Shown: positions 35,501 to 45,977, numbered from the stretch's first letter. The stretch is 64,000 bases of DNA from Undibacterium sp. CCC3.4 (GCF_034347425.1 NZ_CP133779.1:3906001-3970000); one strand, 5' to 3'. Numbers and translations: made by a program. The notes: generated by a model not told the origin, from the sequence alone.

Positions 35501-35856
35501 AACTTAATAGATCGTCGCAAAAGCCTGATGGACGCTTTTTTACATCTGAAACACCGCATACCTCGTCATTCCCGCATGCCGAAGCCTCGTCATTCCCGCA
35601 TGCCGCAGCCTCGTCATTCCCGCATGCCGCAGCCTCGTCATTCCCGCATGCTTTTGGCGGGAACCCAGTGTCGTTTTCAGCGCTGAAAACACGATCATCT
35701 CTGGCATTTTCAGTTAAGCACGAACGCCGCTGGGTTCCTGCCAAAAGCGCGCAGGAATGACGTGGCCACCAGTTGGGGTAATGATACCGACTCACTACCC
35801 TTTTGCGACAGCCTCTGAAGGCCGGGGTTTCAAACCCTAGTCAGATTTTTGATGAA
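35501..35856. repeat. Dispersed repeat family, copy A (three full 24-bp units plus a partial one)
   Basis: This copy fills most of the 404-base gap between the SDR and acyl-CoA dehydrogenase genes. From about 35564 it carries three tandem 24-bp units of the type cctcgtcattcccgcatgcc plus four bases (gaag or gcag), and a partial fourth. Then come paired blocks (ggcgggaaccc/gggttcctgcc, gtgtcgttttcagcgctgaa) and the end cccttttgcgacagcctct (35798-35816). It shares both outer flanks with copy B (aacttaat at the left, tcaaaccctagtcagattttt at the right), but lacks 90 bases that copy B has between two gtcgcaa repeats. Confidence 0.8.
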
Positions 35857-35876
35857 CGAGGTCAAACTCAGGCGCA

Positions 35877-37694
35877 TCAAAACCACTTATCTTGCATCTC
35901 TTGGGTAGTACTGTCCAAGGCGGCGAGCAAATCGAGTTGCGGATAAATTTTCGGTAATTCCCAGTGGTAGAAATATTTACACGCCTGCAGTTTGCCGGCA
36001 TAAAAATCGGCATCATGGCGCGCTTGTTTGGCCGTGCATAATAATGCTTGCTCGAGCCAAACCCAGGCTACCACCGCATGACCGAAGGCTTCCAGATAGG
36101 CCGAGGCATTGGCCAGTGTACGATTGAGATCGCCGGCTGCGTGCAACTGCGCGGTCACGCTGATGACACGCTGCCAGGCTTGTGCCAGCGCGCTGCCGTA
36201 ATCGGCCAAGGCCGCCTGTTCGGCCGCAGCCAGCCAGGTTTTTTGCATGATTTGGCCAAGTAAAACCAAGGCAGCACCGTCGTGCATGACGACTTTGCGG
36301 CCTAATAAATCCTGCCCCTGTATGCCGTGCGTACCTTCATGAATAGGGTTGAGACGGTTATCGCGATAAAATTGTTCGACATTATATTCGCGCGTATAGC
36401 CATAACCACCATGCACTTGGATGGCCAGGTTATTCGCTTCCAGACACCATTGCGAGGGCCAGGATTTTGCTACCGGGGTGAGGATTTCCAATAACAGCGA
36501 GGCCTGCTGACGTGCCGCTTCACTGTCGGCGGTGCGCTCTTCATCGACCAAACGCGCGCAATACAGCGTCAGCGCCAAGCCACCCTCGACATAGGCTTTC
36601 TGCGCCAATAACATGCGTTTGACATCGGTATGACCGATGATAGGAATCTGCGCTGCAGCCGCGTCTTTATTCAGCGGCGGCCGGCCTTGCGGGCGATTCC
36701 GAGCGTAATCGAGCGCGTGCAAATAACCGGTATAGCCGAGCATGACGGCACCGAGACCGACACCGATGCGCGCCTCATTCATCATGTGAAACATATTCGC
36801 CAGGCCGCGATGCACAGTGCCAACCAGATAGCCGACCGCACCGGCTTGGCCACCCGGTTGAAATTTACCTTCACCGAAATTGAGCAGGCAATTGGTGGTG
36901 CCGCGATAACCCATTTTGTGATTCAGGCCGGCCAGCACGACATCGTTGCGCTCGCCGCAAGAACCATCGGCCTTGAGTAAAAATTTAGGCACGATGAAGA
37001 GGGAAATGCCTTTCACACCGGGTATCAGCTTACCGTGTTCATCGGGTACTTTGGCCAACACCAGATGAATGATGTTTTCCGACAGTTCATGTTCACCGGC
37101 GGAAATCCACATCTTATTACCGGTCAAGCGGTAGCTGCCATCGGGCTGTGCTTGCGCGCGCGTGACGATATCGGAGAGGCTGGAGCCGGCCTGCGGTTCC
37201 GACAAACACATGGTGCCAAAAAAACGCCCTTCCAACATCGGCCGTACATACGACTCGATTTGTTCCGGCGTACCGCATTTCAGCAGGGTATTGGCATTGC
37301 CTATGGTGAGAAATGGGTAGGATGCGGTGCCGACATTGGCACCTTTAAAGTAAGCGAAACCAGCCTTCTCGACCACACACGGCAATTGCATGCCGCCGTA
37401 TTCGTAATCTTGTCCGGCCGCCAGCAAACCGGCTTGGCAAAAGGCTTGCAGCGCGGTTTTGACTTCCGGGATCATGTGTACGTGTTCACCGTCGAAATGC
37501 GGTTCATTCTGATCGCTTTTCTTATTGTGCGTGGCGAACAGATCGGTGGCGATGTTTTCGCAGGTGTCGAGTGCCGCGGTGAAGGTTTCGCGGCTATGGT
37601 CGGCAAAGCGCGGACGTTGATTGAGGCTTTCGACCTGTAGCCATTCGAACAGCAAAAAATCGAGGTCGCGACGAACGAGAATGGTAGATTGCAT
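35877..37694 (-). CDS. Acyl-CoA dehydrogenase
   Basis: 605 residues, the long acyl-CoA dehydrogenase class with an extra C-terminal domain (DUF-type ~470-605). The FAD-binding blocks are MCLSEPQAGSSLSDI and KMWISAGEHEL, with the C-terminal GGYGYTREYNVEQFYRDNRLNPIHEGTHGIQGQDLLG segment supplying the catalytic base region. It introduces the alpha,beta double bond in acyl-CoA and passes electrons to ETF. The thiolase gene lies 80 bases upstream on the same strand. The ATG at 37694 is chosen; a TTG eight codons upstream is possible. Neither has a strong ribosome site. Confidence 0.92.
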   Translation of the reverse strand: MQSTILVRRDLDFLLFEWLQVESLNQRPRFADHSRETFTAALDTCENIATDLFATHNKKSDQNEPHFDGEHVHMIPEVKTALQAFCQAGLLAAGQDYEYGGMQLPCVVEKAGFAYFKGANVGTASYPFLTIGNANTLLKCGTPEQIESYVRPMLEGRFFGTMCLSEPQAGSSLSDIVTRAQAQPDGSYRLTGNKMWISAGEHELSENIIHLVLAKVPDEHGKLIPGVKGISLFIVPKFLLKADGSCGERNDVVLAGLNHKMGYRGTTNCLLNFGEGKFQPGGQAGAVGYLVGTVHRGLANMFHMMNEARIGVGLGAVMLGYTGYLHALDYARNRPQGRPPLNKDAAAAQIPIIGHTDVKRMLLAQKAYVEGGLALTLYCARLVDEERTADSEAARQQASLLLEILTPVAKSWPSQWCLEANNLAIQVHGGYGYTREYNVEQFYRDNRLNPIHEGTHGIQGQDLLGRKVVMHDGAALVLLGQIMQKTWLAAAEQAALADYGSALAQAWQRVISVTAQLHAAGDLNRTLANASAYLEAFGHAVVAWVWLEQALLCTAKQARHDADFYAGKLQACKYFYHWELPKIYPQLDLLAALDSTTQEMQDKWF

Positions 37695-37774
37695 GGTATC
37701 GGCGTTAAAGAGTAGCAAGGAAATGGCACTGCACGCAGTGCCACGATTCGATCAGTTAGCGCGAGCGCGGTAAC

Positions 37775-38953
37775 TCAGACGACTTCAAACAAACCGGCCG
37801 CGCCCTGACCGCCACCGATACACATGGTGACGACCACATACTTAACGCCGCGCCGCTTGCCTTCGATCAGCGCATGGCCGGTCAAGCGTGCGCCGGAGAC
37901 GCCATAAGGATGACCAACGGCGATCGCACCGCCGTTAACATTGAGCCGGTCCATCGGGATTCCCAGCTTCTCGGCGCAATACAAGACTTGCACGGCGAAC
38001 GCTTCATTGAGCTCCCATAAGCCGATGTCGGCCACGCTGAGTCCGGCCTTTTTCAACAGCTTAGGAATTGCATACACAGGGCCGATACCCATTTCATCAG
38101 GCTCGCAGCCGGCCACGGCAAAGCCGCGGAAAATTCCCAGTGGCTGCAGGCCGCGCGCTTGCGCCAGTTTGCTGCTCATCAGTACGGCCACCGAGGCACC
38201 ATCAGAAAATTGGCTGGCATTGCCGGCCGAAATGACCCCACCCGGCACGGCCGAGCGAATTTTTGCCACCGCTTCGAGGGTGGTATCGGCACGAATGCCT
38301 TCATCGGCAGAAATCGTCACTTCGCGGCTGACCAGCATGCCGGTGTTTTTATCGGCCACGCCCATGATGGTGGTCATCGGCACGATTTCGGCGTCGAACA
38401 AGCCGGCCGCCTGCGCCGCTGCCGCACGTTGCTGGCTCTGCACACCGTAGGCATCTTGCCGTTCGCGCGAGATGTTGTAGCGTTTGGCGACGGTCTCGGC
38501 CGTTTGCAACATCGGCCAGTAGACTTCCGGTTTGTGTTGTTTCAACCACGGATCGACCAACATATGGGTATTGGCTTCATTCTGTACGCAAGAAATGGAT
38601 TCGACCCCGCCGGCGGCGTAGATTTCGCCTTCGCCGGCGATGATGCGTTGCGCGGCCAAGGCGATGGTTTGCAAGCCGGAAGAACAAAAGCGATTCACCG
38701 TCATACCACCGGTGCTGACCGGGCAGCCGGCACGCAAAGCGATTTGCCGCGCGATATTGCTGCCGGTAGCGCCTTCCGGCGTGGCACAGCCGATGATGAC
38801 ATCTTCAATTTCACCCGCCTCGATGCCGGCCCGGGAAATCGCTGCAGCCAGCGCATGGCCACCGAGCGTGGCACCATGCGTCATATTGAAAGCGCCTTTC
38901 CAAGATTTGGCCAGAGCGGTACGTGCGGTAGAAACGATGACTGCATCAAACAT
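37775..38953 (-). CDS. Acetyl-CoA C-acyltransferase (thiolase)
   Basis: 392 residues. The nucleophile C90 is in [15 protein letters not shown], the catalytic histidine is in [14 protein letters not shown], and the second cysteine is in [11 protein letters not shown]. It cleaves 3-ketoacyl-CoA to acetyl-CoA and a shortened acyl-CoA, the last beta-oxidation step. It is the first gene of the catabolic set. TATCAGGAGACACCCTC precedes the ATG, a good ribosome site. No enoyl-CoA hydratase is present in the window, so the cycle needs one from elsewhere. Confidence 0.94.
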   Translation of the reverse strand: MFDAVIVSTARTALAKSWKGAFNMTHGATLGGHALAAAISRAGIEAGEIEDVIIGCATPEGATGSNIARQIALRAGCPVSTGGMTVNRFCSSGLQTIALAAQRIIAGEGEIYAAGGVESISCVQNEANTHMLVDPWLKQHKPEVYWPMLQTAETVAKRYNISRERQDAYGVQSQQRAAAAQAAGLFDAEIVPMTTIMGVADKNTGMLVSREVTISADEGIRADTTLEAVAKIRSAVPGGVISAGNASQFSDGASVAVLMSSKLAQARGLQPLGIFRGFAVAGCEPDEMGIGPVYAIPKLLKKAGLSVADIGLWELNEAFAVQVLYCAEKLGIPMDRLNVNGGAIAVGHPYGVSGARLTGHALIEGKRRGVKYVVVTMCIGGGQGAAGLFEVV

Positions 38954-39018
38954 GAGGGTGTCTCCTGATAGCTGAATGGATGGATTAATGAGCGAAGAAC
39001 TACGATACCATAATATAG

Positions 39019-39032
39019 TACGACCGTTCGCA
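39019..39032. promoter_or_regulatory. Possible operator upstream of the thiolase gene
   Basis: tacgaccgttcgca is an imperfect palindrome next to AT-rich promoter-like sequence (tactatattatgg on the minus strand). TetR-type repressors of acyl-CoA catabolism often bind sites of this style. No regulator gene is adjacent. This is a weak suggestion. Confidence 0.25.
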
Positions 39033-39076
39033 AAATGTGAGAAGTTATTTCAGCTGTCTTTTTTATGTCAAGTAAC

Positions 39077-39473
39077 AACTTAATGGATCGTCGCAAGCGA
39101 CGATGGAAAAGACTCTGGAAGGGGTTTGCATCCCCTCCCATCGGGTCGCTCCTTCGTCGCTCACCGGCCAAAAGAGGCTGTCGCAAAAGCCTGATGGACG
39201 TTTTTTACACCTGAAACACCGCATACCTCGTCATTCCCGCATGCCGCAGCCTCGTCATTCCCGCATGCTTTTAGCGGGAACCCAGTGTCGTTTTCAGCGC
39301 TGAAAACACGATCATCTCTGGCATTTTCAGTTAACCACGAACGCCGCTGGGTTCCTGCCAAAAGCGCGCAGGAATGACGTGGCCACCAGTTAGGGTAATG
39401 ATACCGACTCAATACCCTTTTGCAACAGCCTCTGAAGGCCGGGGTTTCAAACCCTAGTCAGATTTTTGATGAA
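39077..39473. repeat. Dispersed repeat family, copy B with intact terminal inverted repeats
   Basis: The core element is 39173-39433 (261 bp). Its ends agaggctgtcgcaaaag and cttttgcaacagcctct are 17-bp inverted repeats with one mismatch. It has one full and one partial 24-bp cctcgtcattcccgcatgcc-type unit. The wider block shared with copy A starts at aacttaat (39077) and ends at gatgaa (39473). Together with the candidate operator and the phased direct repeats it fills the 38954-39635 gap. Copies A and B are in the same orientation and bracket the thiolase and acyl-CoA dehydrogenase genes. Confidence 0.8.
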
Positions 39474-39490
39474 TTTTTCCGTGCGCGATT

Positions 39491-39530
39491 GTAAGTTTCT
39501 GTAAGTTTCAAGAAAGCCTGCCGTAAGTTT
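39491..39530 (+). promoter_or_regulatory. Three phased GTAAGTTT direct repeats upstream of the MFS gene
   Basis: GTAAGTTT occurs at 39491-39498, 39501-39508 and 39523-39530. The start-to-start distances are 10 and 22 bases, close to one and two helical turns. Such phased direct repeats are typical of activator sites for response regulators or similar proteins. They lie about 105-145 bases before the MFS start codon. Confidence 0.45.
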
Positions 39531-39635
39531 AGGCTCGCACACTCAAAGCGTGCAAAAAATGTCAGCCTATTTAAAAATCCAGCTGACCTGCTTTGCCAAG
39601 AAACTTTTACATAAAATATAAATCAGGAGACAAGC

Positions 39636-41300
39636 ATGGCGACAGCACCTATTGCAACGTCAAGCGGCATGACAGCTGAAGAACGCAAAGTTATTTTTGC
39701 TTCTTCTCTGGGAACCGTTTTTGAATGGTACGACTTTTATCTGTACGGCTCGTTGGCCGCCATCATCGCCAAGCAATTTTTTGCTGGTACCGATCCGAAT
39801 ACCGGCTTCATCTTTGCCTTGCTCGCCTTCGCTGCCGGTTTCATCGTGCGACCGTTCGGCGCGCTGGTGTTCGGTCGTCTCGGCGATATGATAGGTCGCA
39901 AGTACACCTTCTTGGTCACTATCCTGATCATGGGTGCCTCAACCTTCTGCGTCGGTCTGTTACCGAACTTTGCCACCATCGGCATCGCCGCCCCAATCAT
40001 CTTGGTATCGCTGCGGATTCTCCAAGGCTTGGCCTTGGGTGGTGAGTACGGCGGCGCGGCGACTTATGTAGCCGAGCATGCACCACACGACAAACGCGGT
40101 GCTTACACGGCCTGGATACAAACCACGGCAACGCTGGGCTTGTTTCTGTCTTTGTTAGTCATCCTCGGTACCCGCCAAGCCATCGGCGAAGAAGAATTCG
40201 CTTCCTGGGGCTGGCGCGTGCCTTTCCTGGTGTCGGTATTCTTGCTCGCGGTATCGGTTTGGATTCGTTTGTCCATGCATGAATCGCCGGCTTTCGCCAA
40301 GATGAAAGCAGAAGGAAAAACCTCCAAAGCACCGTTGACCGAATCCTTCGGCCAATGGAAAAACTTGAAAATCGTTATTCTGGCTTTGGTTGGCCTGACT
40401 GCCGGTCAAGCCGTGGTTTGGTACACCGGTCAATTCTATGCTTTGTTCTTCCTGCAGCAAACCTTGAAAGTCGACGGTGCCACGGCCAATCTGTTGATCG
40501 CCGCTTCACTCGTGATCGGCACACCGTTCTTCATCATCTTCGGTACCTTGTCAGATAAAATCGGCCGCAAGCCTATCATTCTGGCCGGTTGCCTGATTGC
40601 TGCGCTGACTTACTTCCCTATCTTCAGCGGCCTGACCCATTATGCCAATCCTGCTCTTGAAGCAGCCTTGAAAAATGCGCCGGTGGTGGTAACAGCTGAT
40701 CCGGCTGACTGCCAATTCCAGTTCAACCCTACCGGCACGAAGAAATTCAATTCTTCTTGCGACATCGTGAAAGCGAAATTGGCTGCCGCTTCGGTCAATT
40801 ACTCCAATGAAGTCGCGGCACCGGGTAGCATCGCCACCGTTAAAGTCGGCGACAAGCTGATCACTTCTTACAGTTCGGCAACCTTGCCGAAAGAAGAAGC
40901 CGCAGCTAAAGACAAAGCCTTCTCGAAAGAGCTGGGCGACGCCATCAAAGCAGCCGGCTATCCACCGAAAGCCGACAGCGCGCAAATCAACAAACCGATG
41001 GTCTTGCTGTTATTGGTCATCTTGGTGATTTATGTGACCATGGTGTACGGCCCGATCGCGGCGATGTTGGTAGAAATGTTCCCTACCCGCATCCGCTACA
41101 CCTCGATGTCGTTGCCCTACCATATCGGTAACGGTTGGTTCGGCGGTTTGTTGCCGACTACTGCGTTTGCACTGGTGGCATTTAAAGGCGATATCTATTA
41201 CGGTCTGTGGTATCCAATCGTGATCGCCTTGGCCACCTTCGTGATCGGTGCCTTGTTCATCCGTGAAACCAAGGATAACGATATTTACGCCGACGACTGA
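39636..41300 (+). CDS. MFS transporter, metabolite:H+ symporter type
   Basis: 554 residues. The metabolite:H+ symporter signature is clear: FEWYDFYLYGSLAAIIAKQFF near the N-terminus, GRLGDMIGRKYTF in loop 2-3 and RILQGLALGGEYGGAATYVAEHAP. GTLSDKIGRKP marks the second half. An unusual hydrophilic loop of about 110 residues (~335-450) separates two helices in the C-terminal half and holds two cysteines (DPADCQF, NSSCDIV). It probably imports an organic acid or osmolyte with protons; the substrate is not known. A good AGGAGA site precedes the ATG, and a strong terminator follows. Confidence 0.93.
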   Translation: MATAPIATSSGMTAEERKVIFASSLGTVFEWYDFYLYGSLAAIIAKQFFAGTDPNTGFIFALLAFAAGFIVRPFGALVFGRLGDMIGRKYTFLVTILIMGASTFCVGLLPNFATIGIAAPIILVSLRILQGLALGGEYGGAATYVAEHAPHDKRGAYTAWIQTTATLGLFLSLLVILGTRQAIGEEEFASWGWRVPFLVSVFLLAVSVWIRLSMHESPAFAKMKAEGKTSKAPLTESFGQWKNLKIVILALVGLTAGQAVVWYTGQFYALFFLQQTLKVDGATANLLIAASLVIGTPFFIIFGTLSDKIGRKPIILAGCLIAALTYFPIFSGLTHYANPALEAALKNAPVVVTADPADCQFQFNPTGTKKFNSSCDIVKAKLAAASVNYSNEVAAPGSIATVKVGDKLITSYSSATLPKEEAAAKDKAFSKELGDAIKAAGYPPKADSAQINKPMVLLLLVILVIYVTMVYGPIAAMLVEMFPTRIRYTSMSLPYHIGNGWFGGLLPTTAFALVAFKGDIYYGLWYPIVIALATFVIGALFIRETKDNDIYADD

Positions 41301-41317
41301 TACGGCTGTGCCGGTTT

Positions 41318-41357
41318 AAAAAAAAGCCGTCCGAACTTGGTTCGGGCGGTTTTTTTT
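41318..41357. terminator. Bidirectional rho-independent terminator
   Basis: Ten-base stem ccgtccgaac/gttcgggcgg with a short loop, flanked by an A run on the left and a T run on the right. It ends the MFS transcript and may also stop the efflux operon from the other side. Confidence 0.88.
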
Positions 41358-41362
41358 CGTTC

Positions 41363-41475
41363 CTTAGGTCGATTCCGCGTCCACCGAGCCGCGCAATTCG
41401 TCATTGCCGCCCGATTCGTCATTGCCGCGCAGGCGGCAATCGAGTGGCGCGCACGCGCCTTTTATGTCAACTGCA
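41363..41475. repeat. Fragment E, related to the inner part of repeat copy C
   Basis: It contains aattcgtcattgccg twice and the inverted pair cattgccgcgcaggcggcaat, followed by cgagtggc and ccttttatgtca. The complement of this order occurs at about 28845-28915 inside copy C. It lies just after the MFS terminator and ends near the stop of the outer membrane protein gene. Confidence 0.5.
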
Positions 41476-41485
41476 ATGAGCACTA

Positions 41486-42871
41486 TTACCAACGCCCTCC
41501 AAGCGCGGCAATCAAGGCCACACTGTTCGTATATTGACGGTTCAGCACAGTCCACAGATTGGCTTCGGCGCTGATGCGCGTCGTTTGTGCCGCCAATACA
41601 TTGAGGTAGGCCACGGTACCGGCCGCATACTGGTTGCGCGTGATGGTTTCGGCTCGCTGTGCCGCCACCAGCGCCAGCGTTTGCCGTTGTGCTTGCTGTT
41701 CGAGCAGGCTTTGTGCAACCAAAGTATCTTCCACATTCTGGAAGGCGGCCAGCACCGCCAAGCGGTACGCGGCCACGCTGGCGTCATATACGGCCACGGC
41801 TTGCGCCGTTTGTGCTTTGCGTAAGCCGGCGTCAAATACGGTGGCCGCCAATTGCGGGCCGATCGCCCAAATCCGGTTCGGTGCCGAGAGCAAATCGCTT
41901 AAGCCGGTGCCCTTGTAGCCACCACTGGCAGTCAAGCTCAAGCTGGGAAAGAACGCCGCTTCGGCCAGCCCGATTTGGGCATTCGCTTGCGCCATATTGC
42001 GTTCGGCGACGGCGATATCAGGCCGCCGTTCGAGCAAAGCCGAAGGCAGCAGCGCCGGCAATTGCGGCAAATGGGGTACGGTCACAGCCGCCGGCAAGCT
42101 GAAGTCAGCCGGGGCGACGCCGATAGCGGCGGCGACGGCATGTTCCAATTGTGCCAGTTGTAACTGCTTGTCTAATGTCGCTGCGCGGGCGCTTTGATAC
42201 TGGCTGTCGGCCAAGTTCAAGCTGGCTTCAGAAACCGTACCGGCCCGATATTGGTTACGCGTGAGCGTGACGGTTTCACTCAAGGCCGCTTCACTGCTAC
42301 GCAGTTGTTCGAGTTGCTTGTCGCTCACTACCAACTGCAGATAGGCCGAGACCAACTGGGCCTGCGCACTTAATTTAATCGCTGCCAATTGCGCGGCACT
42401 GCTGGCTTGCTTCGCTTCGCCAGCTTCAATCGCGCGCCGCACGCTGCCCCACATATCGAGCTCCCAACTGGCACTGAGATTGAGGTTAGATTGCCGCGTT
42501 ACCGGCGCACCGGCGGCGCTGACGGTGCGGCTGCTGCCGGCGCTGGCCGTCAGCGATGGGAACAAGCTGGCCTCGGCTTGCGCCAATAATTGTTGGGTTT
42601 GACGATATTGTGCTTCGGCTTGCGCAATGCTCGGGCTCGCTTGTGCCTGAGTCAGCATCAAGCCATTGAGGCGAGCATCTTGATACACTTCCCACCAGGC
42701 ACCACGCGGCAAAATATCGAGCGGCTCGGCCGATTTCCAACGCCCATCTTCTTTGAAGGCAGCCGCCAGCGGCACGGCCGGTTTATGATAATCGGGCCCG
42801 ATCGCACAAGCCGATAAACTCAAAGCCAGGACAGTCACGGCCAAGTTGGGGCGAAACAGGAATTTTTTCAT
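41486..42871 (-). CDS. Outer membrane efflux lipoprotein, NodT/OprM family
   Basis: 461 residues. A lipoprotein signal peptide ends in the lipobox LSAC near residue 22, before AIGPDYHKP, the family opening. Two repeated OEP domains follow, with the hallmark [33 protein letters not shown]. As a trimer it forms the outer membrane exit duct for the RND pump encoded upstream. Its start overlaps the pump gene's stop by four bases, completing a four-gene tripartite efflux operon. Confidence 0.94.
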   Translation of the reverse strand: MKKFLFRPNLAVTVLALSLSACAIGPDYHKPAVPLAAAFKEDGRWKSAEPLDILPRGAWWEVYQDARLNGLMLTQAQASPSIAQAEAQYRQTQQLLAQAEASLFPSLTASAGSSRTVSAAGAPVTRQSNLNLSASWELDMWGSVRRAIEAGEAKQASSAAQLAAIKLSAQAQLVSAYLQLVVSDKQLEQLRSSEAALSETVTLTRNQYRAGTVSEASLNLADSQYQSARAATLDKQLQLAQLEHAVAAAIGVAPADFSLPAAVTVPHLPQLPALLPSALLERRPDIAVAERNMAQANAQIGLAEAAFFPSLSLTASGGYKGTGLSDLLSAPNRIWAIGPQLAATVFDAGLRKAQTAQAVAVYDASVAAYRLAVLAAFQNVEDTLVAQSLLEQQAQRQTLALVAAQRAETITRNQYAAGTVAYLNVLAAQTTRISAEANLWTVLNRQYTNSVALIAALGGRW

Positions 42872-45800
42872 AGCGAATTACTTTGCGGTTGGGCCGGCAG
42901 TGGCGTGCGCTGGAACAGCGTGCCGCACCATAAACGGAATCGATCTAAATACACGTACACGACCGGGGTCGTATATAAGGTCAGCAATTGGCTCAGGATC
43001 AGCCCGCCGACGATGGAAATACCGAGTGGCGTGCGCATTTCCGAACCATCGCCATGACCTAGCGCCAGCGGCAAGGCACCGAACAAGGCGGCCAGTGTAG
43101 TCATCAAGATAGGCCGGAAGCGCAGCAGACAAGCTTGCAAAATCGCCTCGCTCGGGCTCAGATGTTGTTCGCGTTCGGCCGTCAATGCCACGTCTATCAT
43201 CATGATGGCGTTTTTCTTGACTATCCCTATCAGCAACAAGACACCGATCAAGGCGATGATATTGAATTCGGCATCGACCGCCATCAAGGCCAACAGGGCA
43301 CCGACTCCGGCCGATGGCAAGGTCGACAGAATAGTCAGAGGATGCACCAGACTCTCATACAAAATACCGAGCACCAGATACACCGCCACCAGCGCGGCTA
43401 AAATCAACAACGGTTGGTTGCTGAGCGAATCTTGAAAGCTCTTGGCACTGCCTTGAAAACTACCGCGCACCGAACTCGGCAAACCGATTTCGGCCAAGGC
43501 ACTGTCAATCGCAATCGTCGCGGCCGAGAGCGAGACACCAAGCGGCAAATTGAAAGAAATCGTGGTGGCAGCAAACTGGCTTTGATGATTGACACCGAGC
43601 GAGGTATTGCTCGCTTCCCAGCGCGCGAAGGCCGCTACCGGTATCGGTTTTCCGGCTGGAGTTTGCAAGTAAATACTGGCGAGTCCCTGCGGGCTTTGCC
43701 AAAATTGCGGTGCCACTTCGAGTACCACATGGTACTGATTAAGCGCATTGTAAATAGTCGATACCTGGCGCTGACCGAAAGCATCATTGAGTACCGAGTC
43801 GACCTGATTTTGCGTCAACCCTAGCCGCGCCATGGCATCGCGATCAAACACCAGCGAGGTTTGCAAGCCCTTGGTTTCCTGATCACTGTTGACATCGGTC
43901 AGCATGCTGAGCTTACTCATCGCTTGCTGTACCTTGGGTGCCCAAGCCCGCAATTCTTCGAGGTCATCGCCTTGCAAGGTGTACTGGTATTGAGCATTGC
44001 TGGCCCGACCGCCGATCCGAATATCTTGCGCCGCTTGTAAAAACAGGGTCGCGCCGGGTTCATTGGACAAGGTTTTGCGTAAGCGGCCGATGATTTTTTC
44101 GGCATTTTCTTTGCGCACATTCAGAGGTTTCAGCGTTACAAACATATTGGCCGTATTGCGCTGACCGCCGCCGGTAAAGCCGACCACTTTATCGACCGCC
44201 GGATCGGCTGCGACGACATTGATGAAGCGCTGTAATTTTTCCTGCATGGCTTGAAACGAAATGCTTTGATCAGCCTTGATCATGCCCATCATGCGACCGG
44301 TATCTTGCTGAGGGAAAAAACCCTTGGGAACGATGATATACAAATACACATTCAGGATCACGGTGGCCAGCAGTAAAACCATCATCAATGGGCCGTGCGC
44401 TAAAGCCCAATGCAAAGAGCGACGATACCCCTCAAGCAAGCGCGCAAACACGCGCTCACTGAATTGAAACAGCCGACCCGGCGGCGCTTCGGCATGCATC
44501 GGCTTGAGCCAGCGCGCGCACAGCATCGGTGTGGTAGTCAGCGATACCACTAAGGACACCAAGATGGCAACCGATAAGGTAACGGCAAATTCGCGGAACA
44601 AGCGGCCGATGATGCCACCCATGAGCAGGATAGGAATGAACACGGCGATCAAGGAAATCGACATCGACAACACGGTGAAACCGACTTCGCGTGCACCGCG
44701 CAAGGCGGCATCAACCGGCCGCATACCGTTTTCGATATGGCGCATGATGTTTTCCAGCACCACGATGGTATCGTCGACTACAAAGCCGGTGGCAATCGTG
44801 AGCGCCATCAAACTCAGATTATTGAGCGAAAAACCGCATAAATACATCACTGCAAAGGTGGCTACCAAGGAGACCGGCACGGTAATCGCCGGTATCGCGG
44901 TGGCGCGACCATTGCGCAAAAAGATGAATACCACCAGAATCACCAAGGCAATCGAGATCACCAGCGAGCGCTCAACTTCGGTGAGCGAGGCACGGATAGT
45001 TGGGGTGCGATCCATTACCACTTCCATCTTGATGGCGGCCGGAATCGAGGCTTGCAAATTCGGTAGCAAGGCTTTCACCCGATCTACCGTTTCGATGATA
45101 TTCGCACCAGGCTGACGAAACAGGATCAGCATCACCGCCGGCTGATTGCCAACCATGCCGGCATTGCGTACATCGACCACCGAATCTTTTACTTCGGCAA
45201 TATCGGCAATCCTGACCGCACTGCCGTTCTTGTAACTGACAATGAGCGGTAAATAATCTTGCGCCAATTTGGCTTGGTCATTGGCTTGCACTTGCCATTG
45301 ACGTTGGCCATCTTCGATGAAGCCCTTGGGCCGATTGGCATTAGTGCTAGTAATCGCAGCGCGTACGGTTTCGAGGCCGATGCCATAATTATTCAGTTGC
45401 ATGGGATTAACTTCTATCCGCACCGCCGGCTGCGAACCGCCGCCGACGACAACATTGCCGATACCATTTACCTGAGCCAGTTTTTGCCCGAGTATGGTGT
45501 CGGCGGCATCGTACATTTGTCCACGCGTGAGCGAATCGGAAGACAGCGCAATGATCATGATCGGCGCATCGGCCGGATTGACTTTGCGATAGGTCGGGCT
45601 CGATGGCATGCCGCTCGGTAAGATCGCACGCGCCGCATTGATGGCCGCTTGCACATCGCGCGCGGCACCGTTGATATCGCGGTCCAGATCGAATTGCAAG
45701 GTCACATTGCTGGAACCGAGCGCACTTGAGGAAGTGATTTCCGATACCCCGGCGATACGCCCGAGCGCCCGTTCCAGCGGCGTGGCGACGGTGGCGGCCA

Positions 45801-45975
45801 TGGTTTCCGGGCTGGCACCCGGCAATTTGGCACTCACCGAAATAGTCGGAAAATCGACTTGCGGCAGCGGTGAGACCGGCAGCAAACGGAAGGCCAAGAT
45901 GCCGGCCAGCAGTATCGCCAGCGTCAACAAGGTGGTGGCGATAGGACGGCGGATAAACGGTGCGGAAGAAAACAT
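42868..45975 (-). CDS. mdtC: RND efflux pump subunit, MdtC-like
   Basis: 1035 residues, a full HAE1-type RND transporter. The opening [30 protein letters not shown] is typical. The TM4 proton-relay aspartates are in [14 protein letters not shown], and the second half has [15 protein letters not shown]. Compared with the neighbour it is a paralogue, and the pair resembles MdtB/MdtC, which form a heterotrimer that exports bile salts, novobiocin and related compounds. The assignment to C rather than B is by order, downstream of the B-like gene (2-base gap). Confidence 0.93.
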   Translation of the reverse strand: MFSSAPFIRRPIATTLLTLAILLAGILAFRLLPVSPLPQVDFPTISVSAKLPGASPETMAATVATPLERALGRIAGVSEITSSSALGSSNVTLQFDLDRDINGAARDVQAAINAARAILPSGMPSSPTYRKVNPADAPIMIIALSSDSLTRGQMYDAADTILGQKLAQVNGIGNVVVGGGSQPAVRIEVNPMQLNNYGIGLETVRAAITSTNANRPKGFIEDGQRQWQVQANDQAKLAQDYLPLIVSYKNGSAVRIADIAEVKDSVVDVRNAGMVGNQPAVMLILFRQPGANIIETVDRVKALLPNLQASIPAAIKMEVVMDRTPTIRASLTEVERSLVISIALVILVVFIFLRNGRATAIPAITVPVSLVATFAVMYLCGFSLNNLSLMALTIATGFVVDDTIVVLENIMRHIENGMRPVDAALRGAREVGFTVLSMSISLIAVFIPILLMGGIIGRLFREFAVTLSVAILVSLVVSLTTTPMLCARWLKPMHAEAPPGRLFQFSERVFARLLEGYRRSLHWALAHGPLMMVLLLATVILNVYLYIIVPKGFFPQQDTGRMMGMIKADQSISFQAMQEKLQRFINVVAADPAVDKVVGFTGGGQRNTANMFVTLKPLNVRKENAEKIIGRLRKTLSNEPGATLFLQAAQDIRIGGRASNAQYQYTLQGDDLEELRAWAPKVQQAMSKLSMLTDVNSDQETKGLQTSLVFDRDAMARLGLTQNQVDSVLNDAFGQRQVSTIYNALNQYHVVLEVAPQFWQSPQGLASIYLQTPAGKPIPVAAFARWEASNTSLGVNHQSQFAATTISFNLPLGVSLSAATIAIDSALAEIGLPSSVRGSFQGSAKSFQDSLSNQPLLILAALVAVYLVLGILYESLVHPLTILSTLPSAGVGALLALMAVDAEFNIIALIGVLLLIGIVKKNAIMMIDVALTAEREQHLSPSEAILQACLLRFRPILMTTLAALFGALPLALGHGDGSEMRTPLGISIVGGLILSQLLTLYTTPVVYVYLDRFRLWCGTLFQRTPLPAQPQSNSL

Positions 45976-45977
45976 GC

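Noticed and set aside
39077..39473. Insertion sequence with transposase
   Set aside because: The element has terminal inverted repeats but no frame long enough for a transposase, so it is reported as a repeat.
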